From: Anderseniella sp963700885 | GTDB taxonomy: Bacteria; Pseudomonadota; Alphaproteobacteria; Rhizobiales; Aestuariivirgaceae | Length of the DNA: 64,000 nt | Assembly (NCBI GenBank): GCA_963700885.1 | Contig: CAVOZJ010000020.1 | Span: 372,001-436,000, forward strand | Direction: 5' to 3' | In this document: piece after piece, positions 42,773 through 51,032 of the stretch | How the letters are laid out: each line of letters opens with the position of its first letter | Position numbering within the stretch: the first letter of the stretch is position 1 | Notes under the pieces: generated by a model | What the model was told of the DNA's origin: nothing | The model's input: the letters and a program-made list of their open reading frames with translations, nothing else | The model's database searches: none | Position numbers and translations under genes: made by a program

Positions 42773-44566
42773 TTATCGCTTTTGCTCATCCACCAGATGC
42801 AATCCGGCCTTTTCCAGCCCTTCGATAATTGCCATGGATAGTGGTTCGGGAAATTGCCAGACATTGATGAATGCCCGTCCTTCATTCCTGAAATTGTCAT
42901 CGAGACTTAGCAATTGGCTGACAGCTGCCGTTGCTTCTTCCACGCGACCGAGTTGCGCCAGAATTGCAGCCCTCATTATATGGGTCCAGAAGAAGCCTGG
43001 CATGTTTATCTTGTTGATTTCCTCAAGCGCCGTTTCATATTCGCGCCGCTCGTAATGGTAAAATACCCAGGCAAAGCGGTACCAGCTTGGATATGCGGGA
43101 TTGAGCGCAACCGCCCTTTTCAGTAGTGGCAGTCCGCGATCCCAATCGCCGATTAACGCCAGGCGGAGCCCGAAGTGAGCCAGCACATCGGTGTCATTCG
43201 GATTATTGATCAAGGCCCGTTCGGCCATTTCCCGAAATCCGCTAATGTCTCCCGCCGTGAAGAGCAAATTAGCCAGGATAATGTTGCCTGTAGCCGATTG
43301 CGGGTCGATCTCGAGGGCTCTGGTCGCAGCGCTTTTGGCTTTGGCAGCGGCTTTTTCTGCAAGGTGATCGCTTCCGTATCCGAAGCGTACTGATTGCATG
43401 TAGAGATTTGCCAGAACGGCCCATGCCTCGGCATAATCAGGCTCAATGGCAACAGCCCTTTCCAGGCATTCTTTCACGCTTGAATAGTTTTCAGGATTGA
43501 TCGAGGACTGATAGTCGTAATACCGCAGGACACAGTCATAGGCCACGATGCTTTCCGGAGCCTTCCGCTTTGACAACATCGTATTGGCCCGGGCCACGAC
43601 CCCATATTTGCTGCCGAGATTGGCTGCCACTTCCTGGGCAATAGTGTCCTGTACGTCATAGATATTTGCGGGCGTCAGTTTTTCACTGAAATTCTTTACC
43701 CATACATAGCGTGCTGTGGCGGTTTCGATCAGACGGCTCGTGATACGAACTGTGTCATCGCTCACGCCAACGCTGCCTTCCAGTATGAACGCTGCGCCAA
43801 ACTCACGCTGGATTTCCCGCGGGTCGGCAATGCCATCCTTGTAGCGCTGTAAACTGCCGAGCGGCAAAACACGTAACTGGTCGAACCGCGCAAGTTCCGT
43901 CACAAGCTGTTGGGAAATTCCATCTGCAACATATTGTTTGTCCGCAGAACCGCTGATGTTGAAGAAGGGTAAAACCGCTATGGCCGGTCCTTTGGGTAGT
44001 TCGAGCATCGAGACATCGCCGATCGATGCCACCGTGAGCGGGACCGCATCGCGACCGTATTTCTGCCACGCGGTTGCAACGAAGATTGCGAGGATGATTG
44101 CAGCCGCCAATGCTACTGCGGTTCGTCTATCCAAGGTATATTTGGGCGAGGCAGGTTCATCGGGACGATCCCCGGCATCGTGCGGATGTGGTTGCTGGAC
44201 AAATTGTACGGCATAATGGCCTTTGGGGATGGAGATCCGTAGCGGCCTGGTTCTTCCGGCATCGGCATAATAGCGGTCCAGATCATGCCTTAACCGGCGG
44301 GCTTCAACCCTGACTACCGGATCGGTCTGATGGTCAAAGGTTTCGTCCCGGTGGAAAACCGATTGGGCAATGGGTACGGCGGTAAGCCTGTCGGCGCGGC
44401 CTGCCAGCGTTTCGTCGACCAGGTACCGCAAAAGTTTCCGGCGGCGCGGACTGGCTGCAAAAGCCGTATCGGCAAGGACGTATTCCAGTTCTGCCACTTC
44501 GGGCCGGGCAGTGGACGACCCGTCAAATTTGCTTGCGTCGTTCCGGGAACGAGCGGGAGGCTTCAT
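42773..44566 (-). CDS. Membrane regulator with FlgO/TolB-N-like domain and TPR repeats
   Basis: This 597-residue protein has four parts. The N-terminal cytoplasmic region (about 1-110; FAASPRRRKLLRYLVDETL ... DPVVRVEARRLRHDLDRYY) is common in alphaproteobacterial adenylate-cyclase/TPR proteins. One membrane helix follows (TAVALAAAIILAIFVATAW), then a FlgO-like domain (PAIAVLPFFNIS, VADGISQQLVTELAR, FILEGSVGVSDDTVRITSRL), then TPR repeats to the end. No cyclase catalytic domain is seen. Such proteins probably relay envelope signals. It diverges from the small ORF and sulfatase at 44748-46636, which it may control (inference). ATG 44566 was taken as the first Met before conserved sequence. Confidence 0.72.
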   Translation of the reverse strand: MKPPARSRNDASKFDGSSTARPEVAELEYVLADTAFAASPRRRKLLRYLVDETLAGRADRLTAVPIAQSVFHRDETFDHQTDPVVRVEARRLRHDLDRYYADAGRTRPLRISIPKGHYAVQFVQQPHPHDAGDRPDEPASPKYTLDRRTAVALAAAIILAIFVATAWQKYGRDAVPLTVASIGDVSMLELPKGPAIAVLPFFNISGSADKQYVADGISQQLVTELARFDQLRVLPLGSLQRYKDGIADPREIQREFGAAFILEGSVGVSDDTVRITSRLIETATARYVWVKNFSEKLTPANIYDVQDTIAQEVAANLGSKYGVVARANTMLSKRKAPESIVAYDCVLRYYDYQSSINPENYSSVKECLERAVAIEPDYAEAWAVLANLYMQSVRFGYGSDHLAEKAAAKAKSAATRALEIDPQSATGNIILANLLFTAGDISGFREMAERALINNPNDTDVLAHFGLRLALIGDWDRGLPLLKRAVALNPAYPSWYRFAWVFYHYERREYETALEEINKINMPGFFWTHIMRAAILAQLGRVEEATAAVSQLLSLDDNFRNEGRAFINVWQFPEPLSMAIIEGLEKAGLHLVDEQKR

Positions 44567-44747
44567 GTTCCAGTTCTCATGAGTTCCATTCCAAAACCCA
44601 ACATAAATCAGTCCAGTCAAAAGAAGGTATATTCGCATTGCTACAGTGTAGCAATGTGTTGCGAACATGTTCGGACCTTCCAGCCTGCAGTGTTTGATGC
44701 AAATCGACGTGAGTATGTGCCATCCAAGTCATCAGGTGTGGGGTGAA

Positions 44748-44999
44748 ATGAAATTTGTGAAAAGCCCTTCTCACAGGATGGCGCAAATTCGGTTCCTGTA
44801 TCGCGAAAACGAAGCATTCCGTGCGGCCTGGGAAGATTACAGACTGACGACCCGTGCCCATCGCCATTTCAAGGCGATGGGCGAAGCCGGTATGATCCGG
44901 GCGGAAGAATATCGCGTTATGCGCAACGAACTGAAAGACGAACTTCTTGAATTCATCGAAGGACGACACCTGCCTCAGGCTGGAGAATATCATCGGTGA
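44748..44999 (+). CDS. Small conserved-looking hypothetical protein upstream of the sulfatase
   Basis: This 83-residue, strongly charged, helical protein has no signal or membrane segment (FLYRENEAFRAAWEDYRLTT, MRNELKDELLEFIEGRHLP). ATG 44748 follows GGGGTGA; the frame is open for 27 codons further upstream. I do not recognise the family. It lies 50 bases upstream of the sulfatase signal peptide start and is probably cotranscribed with it. Confidence 0.5.
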   Translation: MKFVKSPSHRMAQIRFLYRENEAFRAAWEDYRLTTRAHRHFKAMGEAGMIRAEEYRVMRNELKDELLEFIEGRHLPQAGEYHR

Positions 45000-45049
45000 C
45001 TTATCGCCAGTTTACTGGCTTCGATTGCAAACTGGAAAGGAAACAAAAA

Positions 45050-46636
45050 ATGTCAATGCGAACTATTCTGACTGCGGCCACGGTGGCCTCGGTCCTGTCG
45101 ATGAGCGGTGTAGCGACCGTCGGACAGGCCCAGGAGACCGAAAAGCCCAACATTCTGGTGATCTGGGGTGACGATATCGGCACCTGGAACATCAGCCAGC
45201 GCAACATGGGCATGATGGGCTATACGACGCCCAACATCGACCGGATTGCCGCCGAGGGCGTAGGCTTTACTGATTACTACGCCCAGCAGAGTTGCACAGC
45301 GGGACGTGCCGCCTTCATCGGTGGCAGCGTGCCGGTTCGCAGCGGCATGACCAAGGTAGGCCTGCCGGGCGCCGAGCAGGGCTGGCAGAAGACCGACGTC
45401 ACCATGGCGACGGTCCTCAAGAGCCAGGGTTATGCTACCGGCCAGTTCGGCAAGAACCACCAGGGCGACCGCGACGAACATCTGCCGACCATGCACGGTT
45501 TCGACGAGTTTCTTGGCAACCTCTATCACCTGAATGCCGAGGAAGAGCCTGAAAACCGCGATTATCCCCGCGACATGGTGCTGAAGAACGGCAAGACTTT
45601 CCTACAGCAATTCGGACCACGCGGCGTGTTGCATACCTATGCCAATGCCGACGGAACCCAGCGCATCGAGGATACCGGTCCGCTGACCAAGAAGCGCATG
45701 GAAACCATTGATGACGAGACCGTTGCTGCCGCTACGGATTTCATCAAGCGGAACACCGAAGCAGGCGTTCCGTGGTTTACATGGTGGAATGCGACCCGCA
45801 TGCACTTTCGTACCCATGTTCGCGAAGAGCATACCGGGATCTCCGGACCCAGCGGCAACGAGTATCATGACGGCATGGTCGAGCATGACAGGAATGTTGG
45901 CGAACTGCTGAAACTGGTCGACGATCTCGGCATCGCCGACAAGACGGTCGTCATGTACTCGACGGACAACGGACCGCACTACAACACATGGCCCGATGCC
46001 GGAACAACGCCGTTCCGCAGCGAGAAGAACTCCAACTGGGAAGGTGCCTATCGGGTACCGGCCTATGTTCGCTGGCCCGGCCGTATCCCGGCAGGCAAGA
46101 TGCTCAACGGCATCGCTGCGCATGAAGACTGGCTGCCGACGTTTGCGGCAATCGCCGGCGCTCCGGACATCAAGGAAAAGCTGCTTGCCGGCGTCGAACT
46201 CAACGGACGCAGCTACAAGAACCACATCGACGGCTACAACCTGCTCGACTATCTGGAAGGCAAGACCGACAAGTCGCCGCGCAGTGAGTTCTGGTATGTG
46301 AACGATGACGGCCAGATTGTTGCATCCCGCTACGACGACTGGAAGGTGGTTTACCTGGAAAATCGTGGTGAGGCCTTTGGCGTCTGGCGCGAGCCGTTCG
46401 TCGAACTGCGCACACCCCTGCTGTTCAACTTGCGGCGCGATCCGTTCGAGAAATCCCAGCACAACTCGAACACCTACAATGACTGGTTCCTTGACCGGCC
46501 ATTCGTGATCGTTCCGATCCAGGGGCTGGCGGCAGAGTTCCTGAAGACCATGAAGGAGTTCCCGCCAAGCCAGACGCCGGGCTCGTTCAATCTTTCCGGG
46601 ATTGAAGCGAAGCTGCGCGAGGGCATGGGGAAATAG
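45050..46636 (+). CDS. Secreted arylsulfatase (CxAxR subgroup)
   Basis: This 528-residue exported alkaline-phosphatase-superfamily sulfatase has a signal peptide ending near VGQAQE and NILVIWGDDIGTWN as the first metal site. The formylglycine motif is QQSCTAGRAAFIGGS (Cys-x-Ala-x-Arg rather than Cys-x-Pro-x-Arg). VVMYSTDNGPHYNTWPDAG gives the second metal site. AAAGGAA precedes ATG 45050. The converted Cys needs a maturase, either FGE or a radical-SAM enzyme; none is visible in the window. The substrate would be a periplasmic sulfate ester. It lies between the small ORF and the HAD gene. Confidence 0.88.
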   Translation: MSMRTILTAATVASVLSMSGVATVGQAQETEKPNILVIWGDDIGTWNISQRNMGMMGYTTPNIDRIAAEGVGFTDYYAQQSCTAGRAAFIGGSVPVRSGMTKVGLPGAEQGWQKTDVTMATVLKSQGYATGQFGKNHQGDRDEHLPTMHGFDEFLGNLYHLNAEEEPENRDYPRDMVLKNGKTFLQQFGPRGVLHTYANADGTQRIEDTGPLTKKRMETIDDETVAAATDFIKRNTEAGVPWFTWWNATRMHFRTHVREEHTGISGPSGNEYHDGMVEHDRNVGELLKLVDDLGIADKTVVMYSTDNGPHYNTWPDAGTTPFRSEKNSNWEGAYRVPAYVRWPGRIPAGKMLNGIAAHEDWLPTFAAIAGAPDIKEKLLAGVELNGRSYKNHIDGYNLLDYLEGKTDKSPRSEFWYVNDDGQIVASRYDDWKVVYLENRGEAFGVWREPFVELRTPLLFNLRRDPFEKSQHNSNTYNDWFLDRPFVIVPIQGLAAEFLKTMKEFPPSQTPGSFNLSGIEAKLREGMGK

Positions 46637-46652
46637 CCAACCGCAAAAATCT

Positions 46653-46680
46653 CGGGACGGTGGTAAAAACCGCCGTCCCG
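46653..46680. other. Strong hairpin between sulfatase and HAD hydrolase genes
   Basis: Twelve base pairs (CGGGACGGTGGT with ACCGCCGTCCCG, one G-T pair) enclose an AAAA loop. No T-run follows on either strand close by. It is more likely an mRNA-stabilising or processing element lowering expression of the downstream gene than a simple terminator. Confidence 0.5.
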
Positions 46681-46712
46681 GAACTTAGGTTGTGATCCGA
46701 GGAGTTGTTCAG

Positions 46713-47714
46713 ATGTTCAAGATTTGCCGCCGTACAATGCTGAAAGGCCTGAGCATTTCGGTTATTGTGTTTCTTGCCCAGGCCTTGCCCGCGATAGCCC
46801 AGGAAATTCTTCCCTCGTGGAATGACGGCGCCGCAAAGCAGAGCATCGTCGAGTTTGTCACCGCGGTGACCACCGAGGGCGGGCCGGACTATGTTGCGCC
46901 AGGCGACCGTATCGCCACTTTCGACAATGACGGCACTCTTTGGGGCGAACAGCCCATGTATGTGCAGTTGGCCTTCGCGCTTGACCGCGTAAAGACCATG
47001 GCCCCGGATCATCCCGAGTGGAAGGACACGGAACCTTTCAAATCGGTGATCGCCGGTGACATGAAGGGCATTGCCGCGGCCGGTGAAAAAGGCCTGCTGC
47101 AGATCATCGCCGCGACCCACGCGGGCATGAGCACCGATGAGTTTGCAAAGATCGCCAGCGACTGGATTGCCAATGCCAGGCATCCCAAGACCGGCAAACC
47201 CTATACCCGGATGGTCTACCAGCCCATGCTGGAACTGATCGATTATCTGAAAGCCAATGATTTCGATGTCTACATCGTCTCGGGTGGCGGCATCGAGTTC
47301 ATGCGGCCCTGGACAGAGAAAGTCTACGGAATTCCGTCGCAGAACGTGGTCGGATCCTCCATCAAGACCAAATTCGAGGAAAAGGACGGCACACCGGTCA
47401 TCATGCGCCTGGCCGAAATTGATTTCATCGACGACAAGGAAGGCAAGCCGGTCGGCATAAACAGCCATATCGGCAAGAGGCCGATCGCCGCCTTTGGCAA
47501 TTCAGACGGTGACTTCCAGATGCTGCAATGGACAACGGCAGGCAGTGGCCGGCGTTTCGGCCTGCTGGTGCACCACGACGATGGCGAACGCGAATATGCC
47601 TACGACCGTGATTCACATATTGGCCAGCTTGCGCGCGGACTCGATGAGGGACCAAAACTCGGCTGGACAATCGTCAGCATGAAAAATGACTGGAAGGTCA
47701 TTTATCCGGAATGA
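46713..47714 (+). CDS. Exported HAD-family phosphatase
   Basis: This 333-residue haloacid-dehalogenase-fold protein has a signal (LSISVIVFLAQALPAIA). HAD motif I is FDNDGTLWG (Asp-x-Asp-Gly-Thr), motif II is the YIVSGGG Ser, and motif IV is FGNSDGDFQML. GAGGAG lies before ATG 46713. Its pairing with the sulfatase suggests joint release of sulfate and phosphate from an organic substrate in the periplasm; this is inferred from neighbourhood only. Confidence 0.82.
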   Translation: MFKICRRTMLKGLSISVIVFLAQALPAIAQEILPSWNDGAAKQSIVEFVTAVTTEGGPDYVAPGDRIATFDNDGTLWGEQPMYVQLAFALDRVKTMAPDHPEWKDTEPFKSVIAGDMKGIAAAGEKGLLQIIAATHAGMSTDEFAKIASDWIANARHPKTGKPYTRMVYQPMLELIDYLKANDFDVYIVSGGGIEFMRPWTEKVYGIPSQNVVGSSIKTKFEEKDGTPVIMRLAEIDFIDDKEGKPVGINSHIGKRPIAAFGNSDGDFQMLQWTTAGSGRRFGLLVHHDDGEREYAYDRDSHIGQLARGLDEGPKLGWTIVSMKNDWKVIYPE

Positions 47715-47796
47715 CTGACTGGCTGGCGGGAAACCGGGGTCAAAATTGAAAATAAGCTGTCTGCGGTACGGCTCACCAACAAGGGAACATTTTACC

Positions 47797-48156
47797 ATGA
47801 AGCGTCAATCAACAGACAGGATCATCCTTGCGGCGATCACGGGGGCATACCTGATGTGCGCCAACACCGGTATTGTGATGGCCAATGAGACACTGACCGC
47901 AAGCCAGATAAAGACGTTTGTTCCAGGCCGGGCAAAGGCGCGGATCAGCGGTTCGGCCATAACCATCAGCCTGAGCCGGCGCGGCACCCTGTCTGGCAAG
48001 TGGGCGGGTGAACGCGATACGGGCAAATGGCACGTCAGCGGCGACAGGCTGTGCATCAGGTTCAACAACTGGCTGGGAGGAGGAACGCGCTGTTCCTCTG
48101 TGTCGCGCTCGGGTAATGCCTACCGCGTATCCGGAGTGACATTCGTAAAGTATTGA
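47797..48156 (+). CDS. Small exported hypothetical protein
   Basis: This 119-residue protein has a signal peptide (IILAAITGAYLMCANTG ... MANE). The short basic mature domain has two Cys (DRLCIRFNNW, TRCSSVSRSG) that could form a disulfide, and tight beta-strand spacing (SGKWAGERDTGKWHVSGD). The family is not recognised with confidence; the strand pattern recalls small secreted proteins of Rhizobiales. AAGGGAA lies upstream of ATG 47797. It follows the HAD gene by about 80 bases. Confidence 0.6.
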   Translation: MKRQSTDRIILAAITGAYLMCANTGIVMANETLTASQIKTFVPGRAKARISGSAITISLSRRGTLSGKWAGERDTGKWHVSGDRLCIRFNNWLGGGTRCSSVSRSGNAYRVSGVTFVKY

Positions 48157-48266
48157 AACGTCTGGCCCGGCAAACCAGTCGAAGTGTCCTGACGTGGACC
48201 CTGTGGTACGCGACCTCATTTGCACCTCTGATGGCCCTGCGTTTCGAAGCGTAAAAGGAGTTTGGT

Positions 48267-48518
48267 ATGTTGAAGCGTTTGAACCTGATACTTTTTTCGT
48301 CCCTGTTGACCACGACGGTCGGAACGACTGGTTCAAGACCTGTTGCAGAAGCCGACTACAGAGTTGGAACGGTATCTGTTGGCAAGAGCCACCCATATCA
48401 GCCGGCCGGATTCGGCGAGCACAATGCAACCTCCATTGGCAAGACCAACCCTTACTGGCCGGTCAGGGGAGCCATAACTGTTGAACCATGCCGCTACAGT
48501 TCCTGTACGGACGTGTAG
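48267..48518 (+). CDS. Small exported peptide with an internal repeat
   Basis: This 83-residue protein has a signal-like start (LNLILFSSLLTTTVG) and a strong ribosome site (AAAAGGAG) before the ATG. The mature part holds the same short unit twice, SVGKSHPYQPAG and SIGKTNPYWPVRG, about 20 residues apart. It ends with a two-Cys tail (EPCRYSSCTDV). The family is not recognised. Spacing, ribosome site, signal and repeat make a real gene likely. Function unknown. Confidence 0.55.
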   Translation: MLKRLNLILFSSLLTTTVGTTGSRPVAEADYRVGTVSVGKSHPYQPAGFGEHNATSIGKTNPYWPVRGAITVEPCRYSSCTDV

Positions 48519-48708
48519 GCTTATTGTTGATGAGGCAGGACAGGCTTCGTTTTCAAAATGAGAAGGCCGCATGTAAGGCTGCAGGTCAGTTGATTGACCG
48601 GCTCCCGCATCAGTTCAAACCCTGGCGACAACGTCCATGAATCCTGGCAAGCTGCTACGATGACGCCAGGCACACGAGTTCAGATCTGGTATTACCCATG
48701 ATCTGGCT

Positions 48709-49572
48709 CTAGTTCAGCTTGATAACGCCCCCCATAACGGGGCCATACTGCGTTACATCCCAAATGAAGGATCCTGACTTGTAATCCGTGCCTGTGCCGC
48801 GGAAGCCTGCATACAGATCGAGCCAGCTGTTCCATTGATATCCAATATTTGCCGAGACGTCCCACACGAAGTCCGATGACACGCCAAAACCGCCAATCAG
48901 GGCGGTTCCGTTTGCGTACCAGTTTGGGCTCAGCTCCATGCGGCCCTTGGCGCCGAACACCGGGTCGACCCAGGTCGCCCCGTCCGAAAGCTCAAAATCC
49001 CCGACGATCAGATCGACATCGATGTCCATCCTGATGTCGTTGATACGCGCTCCACCAAGCAGATCCACGTGCACAGTTTCACTTTCCATGACGCGATAAC
49101 TTGCAAGAAGTGTCGCCATAACCTGGCTGAAGGCTACGTCAACCGCATTTACAAGCACCCCGCCAAATTCGGTTGTCGAAGAGACATCCAGATAAAACAC
49201 GTCATAAACGAAGCCAAAATCACCGTGCCGGATTTCGCCAGACCCCATGTAAAGTCCGTCCAGTACGTCCAGGAATTCCCCGAGATTCGAAAGTATGTCG
49301 ATTGGTGTCAGATCAATATCAACGCTCTGTCCCAGAACGCCAACAGTTCCGTTCATACCCGGGACCCACAGATAGAGAGGCACGATGTTGACCTCGAAAC
49401 CTGATTCCGTGGCCATGTTGTATTCTATGGGCGGCGGCAGGTCAGCTGCATTTACATGACCTGGAGAAATCAACCCGGCAGACATGGCCAAACCAAGTGC
49501 CCCGGCGGTGATAAAACGGAAGGTTCGCTTTACGCTTTGGAAAGTGAGCATATGCTCCGGTTGTGATGTCAT
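48709..49572 (-). CDS. Outer-membrane beta-barrel protein, function unknown
   Basis: This 287-residue exported protein has a signal ending near GHVNAADLPPP. It then has alternating aromatic/hydrophobic strands (VNIVPLYLWVPGMNGTVGV, FGFVYDVFYLDVSS, NWYANGTALIGGFGVSS, WLDLYAGFRGTGTDYKSG). It ends in a strand that terminates in KLN rather than the usual C-terminal Phe. It resembles DUF-type barrel proteins of alphaproteobacteria and could be a small porin. The start is uncertain; ATG 49593 and 49551 are alternatives. About 190 bases between it and the 48518 stop hold nothing that I can identify. Confidence 0.7.
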   Translation of the reverse strand: MTSQPEHMLTFQSVKRTFRFITAGALGLAMSAGLISPGHVNAADLPPPIEYNMATESGFEVNIVPLYLWVPGMNGTVGVLGQSVDIDLTPIDILSNLGEFLDVLDGLYMGSGEIRHGDFGFVYDVFYLDVSSTTEFGGVLVNAVDVAFSQVMATLLASYRVMESETVHVDLLGGARINDIRMDIDVDLIVGDFELSDGATWVDPVFGAKGRMELSPNWYANGTALIGGFGVSSDFVWDVSANIGYQWNSWLDLYAGFRGTGTDYKSGSFIWDVTQYGPVMGGVIKLN

Positions 49573-49895
49573 CTGGAAGTCCCAATCCCCCATTGAGCGA
49601 AGTTCACTGCTTCAGGTGGACTCGCAAGTCTGTAATTGATCGCCAGCAAGCGCGCCTCGATTTGTACACGGGGATTTGTCATGTTCAATATTCTTCTGAA
49701 TTCTTGCCGTGTCTCATACAATCGAATTTCTCAACAACATTGGATTTGTCCGCAGTTTGATCCCACATCCAGTTTCCTTTCGAGGTCTGCGGTTATAGGT
49801 ATGCCCGCTGGGCAGCTTTGCAGCTCTCCAGCGGTCAATCCGGACCAATGCGGGAATTGCTCCTTGCCAGCGAACGCAAGCAGCGACTTCCCATA
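49573..49895. other. Gene-free interval between outer-membrane protein and OmpA-like genes
   Basis: These 323 bases hold no supported gene or clear regulatory structure. They contain the promoter region of the barrel protein gene (minus strand) and the 3' flank of the OmpA-like gene. Confidence 0.5.
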
Positions 49896-50943
49896 TCAGC
49901 GGTCTATCCGGACGAGTTCCACACGCCGGTTGAGCTTGCGTCCCTGCAGCGTATCATTTCGGCCCTTTCCGCTGTGACGATCCCAATCCCTGGGTCTCAA
50001 GTCGATCCGGTGCAATGCCGTAATTGTTCACCAGGTCAGCTTTCACGGCATTTGCGCGCCGCAGGGACAGCTGAAGGTTGTAGGATTCTGTGCCGGTTGA
50101 ATCCGTATGACCGTTGATCATCAGCCGCCAGCCGGGATTCACCCGCAACGTCTCGGCTATGTCTGCGATAGTCGAGGCAGCTTCCGGACGGATAGTCGCC
50201 TTATCGAAATCGAAGTGGATTCCATACAGGTCCATCTTGCGGATTGTGTTCAACGTCTGCTCCATCGCAGAGCGTTGGGATGCCCCGGCCGTTACCCGGA
50301 CAATCCGTTCAGTACGAGGTGCTGGCTCCCAGCTGAAGTTGACCGTTGACTGCAATATGACCGGGCTTTCCCGATCATCATAAACGTAGAACTCGACGCT
50401 CCCCTGCCGGCCGCCTGCACCGGCGAACTGACCAGTCAGGTACAAGGCGTTCAAACTCACCAGCTGATCTTCTATCAATGTCGGGAACAGGAGCTTCTTG
50501 ACCACGTTGAGGCGACCGTCGATGCGGGAGAGCTGGGCGTCATAGATCAGGCTGTAGGGAGCGCTTCCTGTGGCGCGCAGCTGTTCCAGGACGCTGGTGG
50601 AAAGGCCCGTTGCCGTTGTACCCGGGATCACCTCCGGCATATTGTTCGCGTAGCCCATGACAAATGTCTGAGCCTGAAGGGCGTCACTGGCCAGCACCAT
50701 ACGCCTGGAAACCACGCCACGCGAACTCGTGTAATTCAACACCACGCCCCGGCCATCAACGCCTGCCACAATAGTCCGGCTTTCTGCATCTGCACCATAT
50801 GAACTGGCAAATGCGGTGGTCATCTCCATACCGGGATGAGCCTTGAACGGACCGCGGTTCTGTGCGTATGCCGTCACTGACGCAAGCACGCCTACTGCAA
50901 AAATCAATAAAGCAACGCCTGCTCGAAAAACCCTGCCTGCCAT
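49896..50943 (-). pseudogene. OmpA-family peptidoglycan-associated protein, interrupted near its end by a +1 frameshift
   Basis: The protein has a signal peptide (GVALLIFAVGVLASVTAYA), a unique N-terminal region and a C-terminal OmpA domain (FDFDKATIRPEAASTIAD, INGHTDSTGTESYNLQLSLR). The frame stops at 49954 after LGSSQRKGPK. The expected end (NDTLQGRKLNRRVELVR, stop at 49896-49898) is one base out of frame. Removing one base from the T/C runs at 49957-49968 gives a full OmpA C-terminus of about 348 residues. GGGAGA lies before the ATG. It anchors the outer membrane to peptidoglycan. Sequencing error is a plausible cause of the break. Confidence 0.8.
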
Positions 50944-51032
50944 TTGTAATTTCTCCCTTGATCAGTCTTACGATGAAGTGGTTAAAAACCCGGATTCCCG
51001 GTACTATAACGCCAGTTTGTACCATGAGGATA

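Noticed and set aside
45602..46462. Long minus-strand open frame (286 codons) opposite the sulfatase gene
   Set aside because: It mirrors the codon pattern of the sulfatase; the translation shows no domain, signal or ribosome site.
46587..47468. Long minus-strand open frame (293 codons) opposite the HAD gene
   Set aside because: It is a shadow of the plus-strand gene, which has a clear HAD motif set, signal peptide and ribosome site.
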